A DNA stretch of 64,000 bases from Flammula alnicola (Eukaryota; Basidiomycota; Agaricomycetes; Agaricales; Strophariaceae). The notes under the pieces were generated by a model. That model was not told the DNA's origin. It ran no database searches and was given only the letters and a program-made list of their open reading frames with translations. Where the stretch lies: positions 62,001 through 126,000 of the forward strand of contig JADNRV010000104.1 of the NCBI GenBank assembly GCA_015499995.1, in the 5' to 3' direction. The position numbers and the translations under genes are program-made. Numbering within the stretch: the stretch's first letter is position 1; each line of letters opens with the position of its first letter. This document shows positions 48,294 through 60,600 of this stretch, piece after piece.

Positions 48294-51200
48294 ATGGCGA
48301 CCTCCTTCGCGGCTTACGCATCCCAATATCTCAATAGACAGCCCGACAACCACCACCATGGGCAATCCACCATGTCCTCCTCCTCCCAACCCATGTTTTC
48401 TCCTTTACCACAGACGACGACGGGTCTCGTCACGGTGGGCACGACACTGACCTCGATGACTTTGATGACCCCCATTTACGACACAGCGAGGCCAATGAAG
48501 TGCCGCCTGAGGTACTACCAACGCACGACGACGATGAAGACCCTTATCTCAGACTCGACGAGGACGAGCATGTGGGAAGGGCAGGCTTTCGGCCAGGACA
48601 GCAGAGAACGCAGACCCAGCAAGCGATACCGCTGATTGCGCGTTCACCCAGCCCCGATTCGCCGCCCGGCTGGCTCGCGCACCTCGCACACTCTCCTCGG
48701 CGCTCGTCGTCACCCGCACCCTCCTCCTCGACATCTGACTCGAGCCCACCAGCGGATTTACTGGTGGCGGCGTCACCCTCCTCGCCAAAGTCTCGGCCTC
48801 CGCCGCCTCATGGCCAGACACGCCCGCAAACGACCGCCCACGCCCCATTACCGCCACCTCCGCCTCCTCTAGAACCGCACTCGCTCTCGCTCACAGACTC
48901 CCTCCTCCCGCGGGACGGCCTCACCCGCCCGCTCGATGTCTTCACCCTCCCCGACCCACGGCATACCCCGCGCAAGCGGCGGAAACACCACGACGCCGCG
49001 TGGATCTCCCTCTGGCTTGGGCTCGTCACACTCTGCACGTTCTTCTCCATCTTCCTCCTTTTCACGACCAGGCGCCCGGCAAAATTTCCGAGCTCGATGC
49101 TGCCGTACACGGTGCTGCTGCGGACGGTGCCGATGCTTGTGATTTTGACGTTCGTGAGCGCTGCCACGGCGTATGTGCATGTGTATCTGTTGCGGGTGTT
49201 CGTGAAGCCTGTTATGGTGGCGACGTCTGTGTTTGTGCCTGCTACGCTGTTTATCTCGGCGATATGGGCGTTTGTTGGCAGTTTTATGTGGGATGGAGAT
49301 ACGGTGCCGACGTGGGGCGAGACTGTGGGGTAAGCACTTCATGTTCTTCCTCTATTTCATCTCGTATGCTTATATTAATTACTTCTGTCTTAATAGCCTC
49401 CGCCTATTCGCACTCATCCCACTCGCACTCTCCGTCATCACCGCCCGCCGACTCCTCCACCTCCCTCGACAAATCCACACCACCTCATCCACCTTAACAC
49501 TAACGACCCACCTACTCATCGCCAACCCCTTCCTACTGGCGCTGTCCCCTGCCATCCTCCTCCTCATGCTCCTCGGCAGTCTGCCGTTCGTCACTGTCGT
49601 CTTCCGGCTGCTGTTGATCGGGTATCCGACGGGAGGGGGGCAAGGACAGACAGCATTGGAGTGGCACGTCAAAGCATGGGCGAATTGGGCGATTGCGCTG
49701 GTGCTGGGTGTGTGGTTGTGGACCTGGGCAGTTGCGAGGGGTGTGTTGCGGACGACGTGTGCTAGTGTTATTGGGGCGTGGTATTTTGCGGAGTACGTTC
49801 TCTTTCACCCGTCTCTTAAACTTGGGCTAACTGATTAATTACTTTATTTTATCAGCCCTTCGGCGCCCTTACCCCCACCAACATCCACACACACGATCCA
49901 CGCCGCCTTAACCCGGTCCACCGGCCCGTCCCTGGGATCCATCGTCCTCGCCTCCTTGATCCTCACGCTCCTCCGCGTCCTGCACTTCTCGCCCTCCTCC
50001 TGCAGCGCCTGCCCCCACTGCTCCTTAGGATACCCTGGGTCCCGCTGAGTGTGCCGGTGGCAGTGTACGTCGTCCTGGGGTGCGGGTGCGGTGGCGTGGC
50101 TGGAGGCAAGGAGTGAGCGGGTGAGTCGGTATGCATTAGTCTATGCGGGGTTGACGGGCGTGGGTTTTTGGGAGTGTGCGCGGAGGGGGCGGGTGTTGGT
50201 TTCTGGGATCGAGGAGGTGGTTGGTGTAAATGCTGGGGAAGAGGGGGTACGAGGAGGACGAGAGGGCAGAGGAGGGCTCAGAACCGCGCCGCGGTTCCGA
50301 GTTTGAGGAAGAGGCGGTTTACTTCTGAACGTATGTTTTCTTTACTTTCCTTTTATAGTATCTCGATGCCTAAATCTGACTGTTCTCCATCGATATAGCG
50401 CCCCTGGCACTGCTAACCATTTCTCCTCTGACGCTGACTTTCCCATTCGCGTTGATGACCTACTTGTTTGTCGCCCATACACTCGGTGCCCCGAACGAGG
50501 CTCTCGGCGCGGCGCTGCTGGCTGGGGGCGTTACGGCGCTTGTTGGACTTTTTTGTGTGGGGTTGGTTAAGGATACGTGAGTACTCATTCCTTTTCCATT
50601 ACATTTAGTGCTATCGTCGTTGGGCAGATGGCTAATACGGACCCTTTTTTCCGCAGTGCTGATACACTTTACATGTGCTACTGCATAGACAAAGCCGCGG
50701 GCGAGAGGAGGCGGGAGGAGGTGTTTATTGCGTTTGAGTATGATGGTAGTAGCAACACCGACGACGCGCGTCGGCCTTCCGGGTCGCCTCAACATCAACA
50801 TAAGCGTCACAACAACAACAACAACAGAGGAGACAACCAATGGCGCAAGACAGCAACGACAGCCGGAGACGATCATCCCGCGCTCGCCGCTCTCGAAAAG
50901 GGGCGAGGCGTTGTTGTTTGATGCTGCTCAGGAGGAGAGTGAGAGCTCGGAGGGCGCTGGGGATGGGGCGAGGACGGTCGTGGCGACGGCGCAGGGAAGG
51001 AGGGGCAGCGACGACGCGTCAGTACCAAGGGCGAGGAGGGCAGAGAGGAAAAGGTGCACAAGGAGGAGGAACGTTCAGGACCGCGCCGCTTGTGCCTTAT
51101 CAACTCGAATCTGAAGCCGAGGATGATGATGAGCGGACGCCGACCGCGCGCTCTTTAGCGAGGAAACCTAGTTTTGATGAGGAAGAGGAAGAGGATCTTG

Positions 51201-51665
51201 ACCCGTTCAAGAGGAGCACCGTGGAGGATGAGGAGGCGGGTGGAGGAGTCTGGTGGGGCGAGGAGGGGTGGTGGTGGGGTTTGGGTACCCGTCTGCGGCT
51301 CCGTCTACCAGTCCTACTTCAGCTGCAGCTGGAGGAACAAGGGCGCTGGGGCTGGGTAAAGTCGGCTTTGGGTTCGCTGCGCCGGGACATAGGCGGTCGA
51401 CGTCAGGCGGCGGTAGTGCTGCTAGTACTGGAGGGAGGGAAAGGATGATGACGAGCACGCAGGAGCTGAACATGAAGAGCCAGTTTTTGATGAACATGCG
51501 TGCGTTTGGGGCCGAGTCGCAGGCTTCGGAGACCGCCGTGGGCTTGGGTGGGTGGCAGTCGGGCTCGGCATGGCGTCCTCGACGCGGACGGGTGAAGAGG
51601 AGAGGGAGAGTGCGAGCGAGGGCGAGGAGAGCCAGCTTGGGCCTGGGAGTGATTTCTTCAAGTGA
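48294..51665 (+). CDS. PNS1: Pns1/CTL-type (SLC44-like) membrane transporter, copy A
   Basis: Choline-transporter-like family, plasma membrane in yeast. The start MATSFAAYASQYLNRQPD at 48,294 is followed by an acidic, Pro/Ser-rich cytosolic region to about 48,960. Membrane segments: WISLWLGLVTLCTFFSIFLLF, TVPMLVILTFVSAATAYVHVYLL, PVMVATSVFVPATLFISAIWAFVG, LRLFALIPLALSVITARRLL, FLLALSPAILLLMLLGSLPFVTVVFRLLL, AIALVLGVWLWTWAVARGV, LALLTISPLTLTFPFALMTYL and LGAALLAGGVTALVGLFCVGLV. The family's C-terminal TADTLYMCYCIDKAAGERR follows at about 50,660. A long acidic tail seems to end ESQLGPGSDFFK at TGA 51,663-51,665. One-base frame slips: T5 to T4 at 48,396, near 50,005, near 50,080 and in the tail around 50,900-51,480. 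Introns include 49,331-49,397 and 49,795-49,854. This is the complete copy; copy B is truncated. Confidence 0.75.
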
Positions 51666-52705
51666 ATTTAGGGCTTTTGGGAGGCGTTTTTCGTGCTTGT
51701 TCGCTGAGGCGCGCTGGGAGGGATTGCTGGATCTTGGACCTTGGATGCGCCTACTGCGGCTGTTCGTGCATGCTCGTACGCTTCCTGCCTTTTCCTCTGA
51801 TCTTTTCCTGTGTCCTTTTTCCCAATTTCCGCTGGTTCTCTCTTTTTGCTCTCGCTATGATTAGACATTTCTTTTCTCTGTATTTATGCACGTATTGCAT
51901 ATCTTTTTAATTCCTGCCCGTCTTCCATCTTCCTGTGACATATGTACTTTGCTTTGCTTTCTTCTTTCTTTCTTTGTTGTCCATCTCCTCGTCCATGCCT
52001 CCTTACCGTTATTTTCTCATCATTATCATCTCCGCACATCGTTCGTCACGACAGGATCCCCGACTGGACTTACAGTACTTTCCATGCATGCAGTGTCTTT
52101 CCCAGTGATGCAAATTCCGATTCAATCCTATCAATTACTTACTATCTATCACTCATACATGGCTTGGTTTTGTAGAAGAGTTTGTTACATATGATACGAC
52201 GAATTTTTATCATGTGAAATGATTGTTTGAGTAGAACTTGGGTTGGAAGCTCTGCTGTGCTCAATAAAGTTTGGATACTCAGTGATTTGTGACGGAGAAA
52301 GTCATTGAAATATTGCTGAATTTGCAGGGTGGATTCTTGCTAAAGAAACTTGTTCAAATGTGAATTTGAGCGAAGCAAGATACACTCAGCGAGGTGTTGT
52401 CGAAATGTCGGAGCTTCAATAATTCAGCGCCGGTAACTGTCGCGTACTATGGTCGGAATGGCCCCATGTTCTCCTCCCTCATTGAAGTTCTGGTTGGAAT
52501 GTCATCTTGGTTGGCTAAATCTACCTGATTTCCTGCCGCTTGCACTTTCTGAGTTCCGTCAAGCCAAAACAGATAACGGACTACTTTAATCTTATCTATG
52601 TTCAAAAACGACGGTCTGGCGCAAGGCTATGCGAGCGCCTCTTCTTGACATGAGAAGAAACCCACGCCCACATCTCGAGCGTCGCATCTTGCTCTTGCCT
52701 TGATC
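51666..52705. other. Intergenic, transporter to receptor
   Basis: The 1,040 bp start T/C-rich (transporter 3' UTR) and then show no coding signal. The last few hundred bases must hold the receptor promoter; no convincing TATA box seen. Confidence 0.45.
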
Positions 52706-55700
52706 ATGGAGACATCCCCTCCCAGCCCTGCTCACCAGACAATCGACGAAGAATCGCCTGTGAATCTTCTTTCGCTTGGTGAGTGGTACTTTGTATCTCC
52801 TTTTGCCTTAGACTGATATCTGCTGGCGGATAGATGGCGGTGGTATACGTGGTGTAGCCGAGCTCACTATTCTCCATGAAATCATGTTGCGTGTTCAGTC
52901 GCGAAAGGGACTGGCTGAGCTCCCTAAACCTTGCGACTACTTTCATCTCATTGGAGGTACCAGTACCGGCGGGCAAGTAATCATCGTTTATTGCAAATGG
53001 GCATCGATTTATGTACCGATTTCCTTCAGCCTCATATCGATTATGCTTGGACGGCTGCAGATGACAACCGAGCAGGCCATGGAGAAGTACAACCTTATCG
53101 CCAAGAACATATTCAGAAAGAAGAATCAAAAGTGGAAAGCACAAGATGGAAGTTTCAAATCCACACCTTGAAGAAGAGATCCAGAAGGTTGTCGCGGGAA
53201 CCTTTGAGGGCTACACCGGAGAAGAGTTGATGTTCGATCACGGTGTGGTGAACGAGATGGGAAAAGCGTAAGTGGATTCCAAGTTCTGGATGCTTCTACT
53301 GATTTCCCTTGCTCCAGATTCGTCTGTGCTGTCTCAGCGGACAATATGCGTTTCATCACCCGGTTCCGCACGTATCAGGTGGACAAGAATCAAAGCACCA
53401 ACTGTAAATCTGGGAGGCAGCTCGCGCCACTACCGCTGCAGCCACGTTTTTCAAACGGATCGACATACCTGGGGTGGCGGTATCGAAAACCCTTCCTTGA
53501 TGCGGTATCAAATGCAACAATCCAGTGGTGGAAGTGAGGGAAGAGGCGCGGTTAATTTTCGGTGACGTTAGAAAAGTCGGCCTCCTGGTTAGCTTAGGGA
53601 CCGGCCAACCTGGCACTATCGGCTTAAAAAAACCGGACGCCTTCCAGAAACTCCTTCCCACCAAACTTATCGACACTCTCAAGAACATCGCAACTGACTG
53701 TGAAGCCGTTGCTGATGCTCTTACCGCCCAATTCATCACACACCCTGGACTTTACTTTCGGTTCAATGTCACGCACGGTGCTGGAGAGGTTTCTTTAGAA
53801 GAGTGGGAAATGATTGGAACCGTTGTAGCTCACACCGAGTCATATTTACGCGACGCTCGAGTCTCAGCTGATGTTGACGCCGTTGTATCTCACCTTTGCG
53901 GAGAGCCTCAGCGACCATCATCCCTCACATTAGCTGCATTATGTATGTCTTAAATTCTTTAACAATTATGATGACTAGTCTTACGGTCAAAAACGTGCAG
54001 GTGGTGTACCACAACGGCCTGCAGTCGCGGTGAGAAAACTTTGTCGACCAAACTTCGCCTCGCTTATATTTCTTGTCGCAGGATTCTTCAAGTGTCAAGC
54101 ATTGCCGGCAATCGAGTAGGTATTCACAATTGCTCTTCATTGCTCTTTTATACTAATTCCTGATTCAGTCCTTTCAAATATGTTCCCGCTCCACCAGATA
54201 CCATGTTCGGCAGGGATGCTGAAAAGGCAATCATCCTCGGTGTCCTGCTGAATAATGAACCTGCGCACATTGTGATCTTGGGAGCCGGCGGGATGGGAAG
54301 ACAACCCTTTCTCAGTCCGTACTGCATGATGAACAGGTGATTGCAAAATACGGCACCCAACACCGGTATTTCGTATCGTGCGAAGGTGTCACTACGGCCA
54401 ACGAGTTGTGTTTGAGCTGGCGAACGCCCTTCGGATTCCGGCAACAGATAGGAAGGACGACTTGGATCAACGAGTCCTCACTGCATTGCGCCAGCAGCCC
54501 ATGGTCCTCTGTCTCGATAACTTTGAAACGATCTGGGAAGTTGAACGACCGCCACGCCCTGTGGAGAAAGTTCTGTCACACTTTGCGGCAATCTCGAGTG
54601 TCGCCATCATAATTACAATGCGTGGACCCAAACTCCTCAAGTTCCATGGTCAAAACTATGTCGCCTGGATCTTCAGCCATTAGGCCTTGACAGTTCGATT
54701 CAGATTGTTGAAAGATCTACGGAAAGGTGGATGAGTTCACGGAGAAATTGTTGAGAGAGGTAGACGGCATACCATTGGCAGTCAAGCTTCTTGCTTCATT
54801 GCTGCGGGATGGTGAATCCTCGAGAACTATGGCGACGTTGGGAACGTGAACGGACCGAGATGATAGAATTGGCAGCCGTGACCGGCTTTCGAACCTCGAC
54901 ACATCCATTCAACTCTCGCTAAACAGCCCCAGAATGCATGCAGATAATAATGCGCCGCTATTCTCGGAATGCTCTCCCTCTTACCCGATGGATTTCCGGG
55001 CGATGCAACGAGCTTGGATCGGTTGAGACACCATCTACCAAAAGACATTCAGCTGGACAAGCTCCTACAGACCCTGATGCGAGTGTCCCTGCTACATGAT
55101 ACAACTCTTACTACCTCCCGAATTCAGTCTCTCACCCATCCGTCACTTCTGTGCACGTGCAACTATCCAGCCAAATCTTAGCGCTCACATTGTGGCTTTC
55201 TATGTTGAGCTAATCACCAATAACAGCGACTATTCTGATGGCAATTTACGTCCTATAATTCAACCCGAGCTACTCAATATCCATTCCGTCTTCATTGTTG
55301 GGTACGACATCACTCCAGTTGATGAGACTTTGGTCGAGGCTTCTATCGATTACACGAACTGGGCTTGTATGTCGGTAACCCAGTGGACGATGTCATTAAC
55401 TTGGCAATTAAAAGTGGACCACGACAGCTGTTGCTTGCGTGGTGTATTTTTCGGTCTCTCAGGTGTACATGGTCCGAGATCAGCTCGACGACGCGGAAAC
55501 ATCATTCAAGCATGTCATAGAGCTCTTTCGGCAAGCGCAGGATGTTCTTGGTGAAGGAAACGGTCTCAATTCTCTCGGGGAGCTGTACATGCGACGTGAT
55601 CGGCTCACGACGCGGAAACGTCATTCAAGCGTGCCATAGAGCTCTATCGGCAAGCGCAGAGTGTTCTTGGTGAAGGGAGCAGTCTCAAGTCTCTCGGGGA

Positions 55701-57183
55701 CCTGTACATGCGACGTGATCAGCTCGACGACGCGGAAACATCATTCAAGCATGCCATAGAGCTCCATCAGCAAGCGCAGAGTGTTCTTGGTGAAGGAAGC
55801 AGTCTCAATTCTCTCGGGGACCTGTACATGCGACGCGATCAGCTCGACGAGGCGGAAATGTCATTCAAGCATGCCATAGAGTTCTATCGGCAAGCACAGA
55901 ATGTTCTTGGTGAAGGAAACAGTCTCAAGTCTCTCGGGGGCCTGTACATGCGACGTGATCACCTCGACGACGCGGAAACATCATTCAAGCATGCCATAGA
56001 GCTCTGTCGGCAAGCGCAGAGTGTTCTTGGTGAAGGAACCAGTCTCAAGTCTCTCGGGAACCTGTACATGCGACGAGACCAGCTCGACAACGCAGAAACA
56101 TCATTCAAGCATGCCATCAAGCTCTTTCGGGAAGCGCAGCATGTTCTTGGTGAAGGAAACGGTCTCAATTCTCTCGGGGAGCTGTACATGCGACGCGATC
56201 AGCTCGACGATGCAGAAACATCGTTCAAGTGTGCCATAGAGCTCTATCGGCAAGCACAGAGTGTTCTTGGTGAAGGAACCAGTCTCAAGTCTCTCGGGGA
56301 CCTGTACATGCGACAAGATCAGCTCGATGATGCGGAAACATTGTTCAAGCATGCCATAGAGCTCTATCAGCAAGCACAGGATGTTCTTGGTGAAGGAGAC
56401 AGTCTCAAGTCTCTCGGGAACCTGTACATGCGACGAGATCAGCTCAGCGACGCAGAAACATTGTTCAAGCGTGCCATAGAGTTCTATCGGCAAGCGCAGG
56501 ATGTTCTTGGTGAAGGAATCAGTCTTAATTCTCTCGGGGACCTGTACATGCGACGAAATTGGCTCAATGATGCAGAAACATCATTCAAGCATGCCATAGA
56601 GCTCTCTCGGCAAGCACAGAGTGTTCGTGTTGAAGGAAACAGTTTGAAGTCTCTTGGGGAGCTGTACATGCGACGAGATCAGCTCAGCGACGCAGAAACA
56701 TTGTTCAAGCATGCCATAGAGCTCTATCGGCAAGCGCAGGATGTTCTTGGTGAAGGAGACAGTCTCAGGTCTCTCGGGGACCTGTACATGCGACGAGATC
56801 AGGTCGACGATGCGGAAACATCGTTCAAGCGTGCCATAGAGCTCTCTCGGCAAGCGCAGAGTGTTCTTGGTGAAGGAAATAGTCTCAAGTCTCTCGGGGA
56901 CCTGCACATGCGACGAGATCAGCTCGACAATGCGGAAACGTCGTTCAAGCGTGCCATAGAGCTCTGTCGGCAAGCGCAGAGTGTTCTTTGTGAAGGCAAT
57001 AGTCTCAAGTCTCTTGGGGACCTGTATATGCGACGAGATCAGCTCGATGATGCGGAAACATCATTCAAGCGTGCCATAGAGCTCTATCAGCAAGCACAGG
57101 ATCTTAATGGCGAAGCGGACAGCCGCGTGGCTCTACAGAAATTGCAAAAGCAACGGAATCAAGGTCTCCTTAGCGCTGCATGA
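52706..57183 (+). CDS. Patatin-NB-ARC-TPR NOD-like receptor
   Basis: A tripartite fungal STAND receptor. Patatin domain: exon 1 52,706-52,778, exon 2 52,834-52,972 with the oxyanion GGGIRG and the nucleophile GTSTGG, exon 3 from 53,030 (MLGRLQMTTEQAMEKY), then LLVSLGTGQPG and an LRDARVSADVDAVV end near 53,880. NB-ARC: PPDTMFGRDAEKAIILGVLL, Walker A GAGGMG(K)TTL at 54,275-54,310 (one A missing), LCLDNFETIW (Walker B/kinase 2), VDGIPLAVKLLASLL (GxP) and a winged-helix stretch ARILGMLSLLPDGFPGDA. Sensor: 14 TPR units (55,469-57,147). Ends QRNQGLLSAA, TGA 57,181-57,183. The patatin part would release lipids on activation, a known effector design in fungal programmed cell death. One-base slips at about 53,166, 53,407, 53,533, 54,297, 54,640-54,840 and 55,606 are nearly all homopolymer losses. 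Confidence 0.8.
52973..53029 (+). other. GC-AG intron next to the patatin nucleophile motif
   Basis: 57 bp starting GCAAGT and ending TTCAG. Removing it joins GTSTGG to LISIMLGRLQM, the expected patatin text. Its length is a multiple of three and it has no in-frame stop, so an unspliced message would still be translated with 19 extra residues right after the active site. Confidence 0.6.
55469..57147 (+). repeat. Tandem array of 14 TPR-coding 120-bp units
   Basis: Units begin at 55,469, 55,589 and then every 120 bp from 55,708; the second is 119 bp, which exposes a lost base at about 55,606. Each unit codes a 40-residue TPR-like helix pair with consensus MRRDQLDDAETSFKHAIEL followed by YRQAQSVLGEGNSLKSLGDLY. 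Neighbouring units differ at only a few codons; the last unit degenerates after YQQAQD. Variation is concentrated at unit residues 5-8, 15, 20, 25, 31, 34 and 38. Near-identity at DNA level implies recent amplification or repeated conversion. Confidence 0.92.
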
Positions 57184-57603
57184 AAATAGGTAGGAATTCC
57201 GCTTCTGACTCGATGCTGAAAGCTAATAGAACTATATTATAGGATATGGGCACACACATTGCCTGGTCGCCGCAATAAAGAGACTGGGCAGTGTTCGGTA
57301 GTTGTCGATTAGTTCTGTAATTGTGAGATTTTGGATGATTTACTCTGTGCTCGTTATACGGTGCATTTGTAAGTATAACGCCAGCATGCTTGATGTACCA
57401 GGGTCCAGCAATGATTATACATACTACATAGTATTACAATGTCGGATGGAAGCATACAGCCAGTTAAACTAACAGAACACTATGACTGCCCTGCCAGTGG
57501 CTTAGATGAGAATTTCCGGCTTCCCGGGTTTTCGTAGATACGCGGCTTGTGAAACGCGAGCAACCCTTATGGTGCTCCTGGCTTCTTGGTACTTCGATTT
57601 TCT
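57184..57603. other. Intergenic, receptor to VPS11 copy B
   Basis: About 420 bp with no gene; receptor 3' UTR and the breakpoint of the truncated VPS11 copy. AT-rich around 57,215-57,450. Confidence 0.5.
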
Positions 57604-60600
57604 TTAGGCTTTTTGTTTCGGTATGTACCACACAGTACAACGACTCGTCAGCAGCTTCGGCATCGACGCCAAGAACCTCAGCACAAGCGGATACAAGTGC
57701 GGGTGATCCGTGCCATAGTGCATTAACTGCTCGACGACCTTATGCGACGCCCCTGCGTTATTTCCTTCCTTGTCTTTGTCCATCCAGAATCGCAAGACAT
57801 CCTCATATATGCCCATCTTCTCCCAGAGCAGGACGAGACCGTCGGTGAAGCCATACGACGAGCATAGGATTAGAGCATGCATGGAATCGTAGGGAATAGT
57901 ATCGCTCCTCAACACCCGCATTCCCTTTTCCCGCATGACCTTCTCATCAAACTCGACCTTCTTCTGCCCATTCACAAAAGAAGTAGTAGTCGTAGCAGTC
58001 GAAGCAGTCGATCCTGCACGCATCGGCAGCGTCAAATAGAGCTCCAAAAGGGTATTCCACACAGCAACCTGATCCAGCTTATCCACCAGCTCCTCGTCCT
58101 CTCCCAATTCTACCTTCACCTCCTCCTTCTCCTTGATACTCTCACTATACAGCCCAATCGACCCAGGCGGCCGGTCATTCACACTCTGCCCCCACCGCCT
58201 CATCGCTACCGTCTCCAGAAAGACGACGAACTGGCCCATATGGTCCACGAAATGCGGGAAATATATCCTTGGAGAGACGCGCTTTACAGGTGGTGCAACT
58301 GGCACTGGCACTAAAGCCGTTGGGGGCTGCCATGTGACGATTGACGAGGCAATGGGAAGTGGAGGCGGCGTAGACGGTCCAGAAGCCGACACCGAAGCTT
58401 CGTGCACGGATTCTCTCCTCGATGCCGTCTCTGCTTTTACTGTCTTGATCGAGGGCGATGGTGGCATGGCCGTCTCCGACGAAACGATCGTAGCGGGAGT
58501 TGAGCCACGGTTCAACGCGAGGTAGGAGAGATAAGAGGAGCCGGAGCGGCCGTTTCCGGTCCTGTCGATGTATCTGCAGCAGCTTCGGAAGGGACGAGGG
58601 GGCCGGTGGTAGTGCATAGATCGATGAGCAGCTGTATGGCCTCTTCAGGAAGAGTTGGAGCATTGCACGTCCGTATCTAGCCAGATTATTCTCCGCCTAA
58701 AATCAAAGATTCAACTCTCGTCAAGTTACAGATGGAGGAAGCAGAACGCGACATCACGTACCGCCTCCGGCCCCAACTTTCTCAAATACGCCAATGCATC
58801 TGCAAAATTCCCCGCATCCTCCATCTGCCTTGGCATTCCGCCGCGATTCTGTCTTGATGAAGCTGTCGAGCCGCGCGACGTCTTTGAGCTTGGTGTAGGT
58901 GCTGAGCAGCAGGGTGGTGTGGTCGGCGTTGGCTAGTCCCAGAGAGTGCAGTTCTTGAAGATATGTTACGAGGTTGTTTATTCGTTGGGCGTCGAGATAC
59001 TATAATGGTTCAAATTCAAGTTCGAAATCAAGAAGAAAGAAAGTCAAATAAGCAAAAGTCGTGGAAAGACCGAAGATAATGTTGACAGCACCACATACCT
59101 TCCGTATAACATAGCTGGGCTGCAAGTGCCCCATAGTCTGCACATACTGCCCCATCGCGCCGTCCCAATCGCTCTTGGCATACATATGGCCGCCGTATTG
59201 CCTGTGTATATCCGCCACACTCGACTCGTCTAGTTTCTGCGTAGCTGCTAGGTTCAAGCCGAGGCCGTAAAGCGATTTCCGGTAGAGCATGTCCAGTTTA
59301 GAAGCAGTGGATTTTTCTTGGAGACATACGAGCTAGACAAGGGGATGAAAAAACCAATTAGAGACTGCCATACTTTGTGTAATTAATGGAGGAGACCAAC
59401 GTACATTGCCATCATTCGAAAGGACATACACCTGCCCCCACTGCGAAACCACCTCCCGCACGCCTTGCTCGAATGTACCCGAGTATGCCACAAGCTTGTT
59501 CTCCGGGTCGAACATCGTCACTTTCGTCACATCCGTCTCTGTCGCGCTGGGCTGGCGCGCGACGAGGTTGCGCATGGTCGCCGAGGCTGACGTGGCAGTA
59601 GGAAAGAACGTCGGAGAGACGATGACAAGGTAGTTTAGGTGGGTGTGAACAGACCTGGAAAGTAACATCATTTATTGGTGAGTAGCCGAACAAAAAAGAA
59701 AGAAAAGCACGACTTAGGTACCTTCGTAAGCATAACATGCCCCTCTGCCTTCGATCCCACACAAATAAATCGCCTCATCCCTGGCAACGACGACATTCCT
59801 TCCTTCCAGTCAATCGTCGCACACCCCAGCCCCGAACCGATCTCGTCCACAACGACCGATGTTCCGCCGCTGTTCCTCCCTGAAGCCTTGTACGCTAGCA
59901 CCCTATTCGTCGTCACGATGAACAGGTAGTGCCCATTGCCATTTAGATTTGTATTGGCGTTGGGCACGGCAGGGACATTGGGATTTGTATGGCTGGAGTG
60001 ACCCAAGCCCGAGTCGTCGTCTGTGGGCTCGCGGAACCCGAGGCCCGTGATAGGCTCCGTCGGTGATTCGTGTATTGTGCGTGCTTCAGGTAGCGAGGTC
60101 AGAGAAGTGGAGGAGGCGAGGGATTGGTCGAGGTGTCGGTAGAGGATGACGGTGCCGTCTCCAAAGTCCGATGGCGAGGTGCGAAAGAGTGGAAGACAGA
60201 GCGACGGTTGTTACCTAGTACATATACCTTGAGCAAAGTTAGAAACGCTGGAGATAATCGATAATGGCTTACTGGATGTGGTCTGTTGCTGAGTCGGACT
60301 TTCGTTGAGCGAAGGAGGTTCAGGGCTCCGGTTTTCTTGTCCTTGTTCTCTAAATCCCAGATCTTGAGTAGCGGAGATCGTACGGCGTCTTCTTCCTGGA
60401 GAGACACGTCAGCATTGCGAACATAAATATTCCAGGATTCAGCATTTACCCCCAAAGTGACCAACACGCCTCTCCTTTCCACCATATGCGTAACTCTTCC
60501 ACTAACATGTGCGATCCAACTATTAGTCGACTCGAACTCTCGGTTCAGTAGATGGATGCTTCCATGGATATCCGCAATAAGTTGAACCCCCAACAGAAGA

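Noticed and set aside
48869..49342. Antisense His/Arg-rich open frame over the transporter
   Set aside because: It is the shadow of the transporter's membrane-segment codons and has no motif.
55959..56973. Long antisense open frames across the TPR array
   Set aside because: They repeat with the same 120-bp period as the TPR units and are mirror images of the real coding frame.
55469..57147. CRISPR-like or satellite array
   Set aside because: The repeats are in-frame 40-codon units continuous with the receptor, with no spacers.
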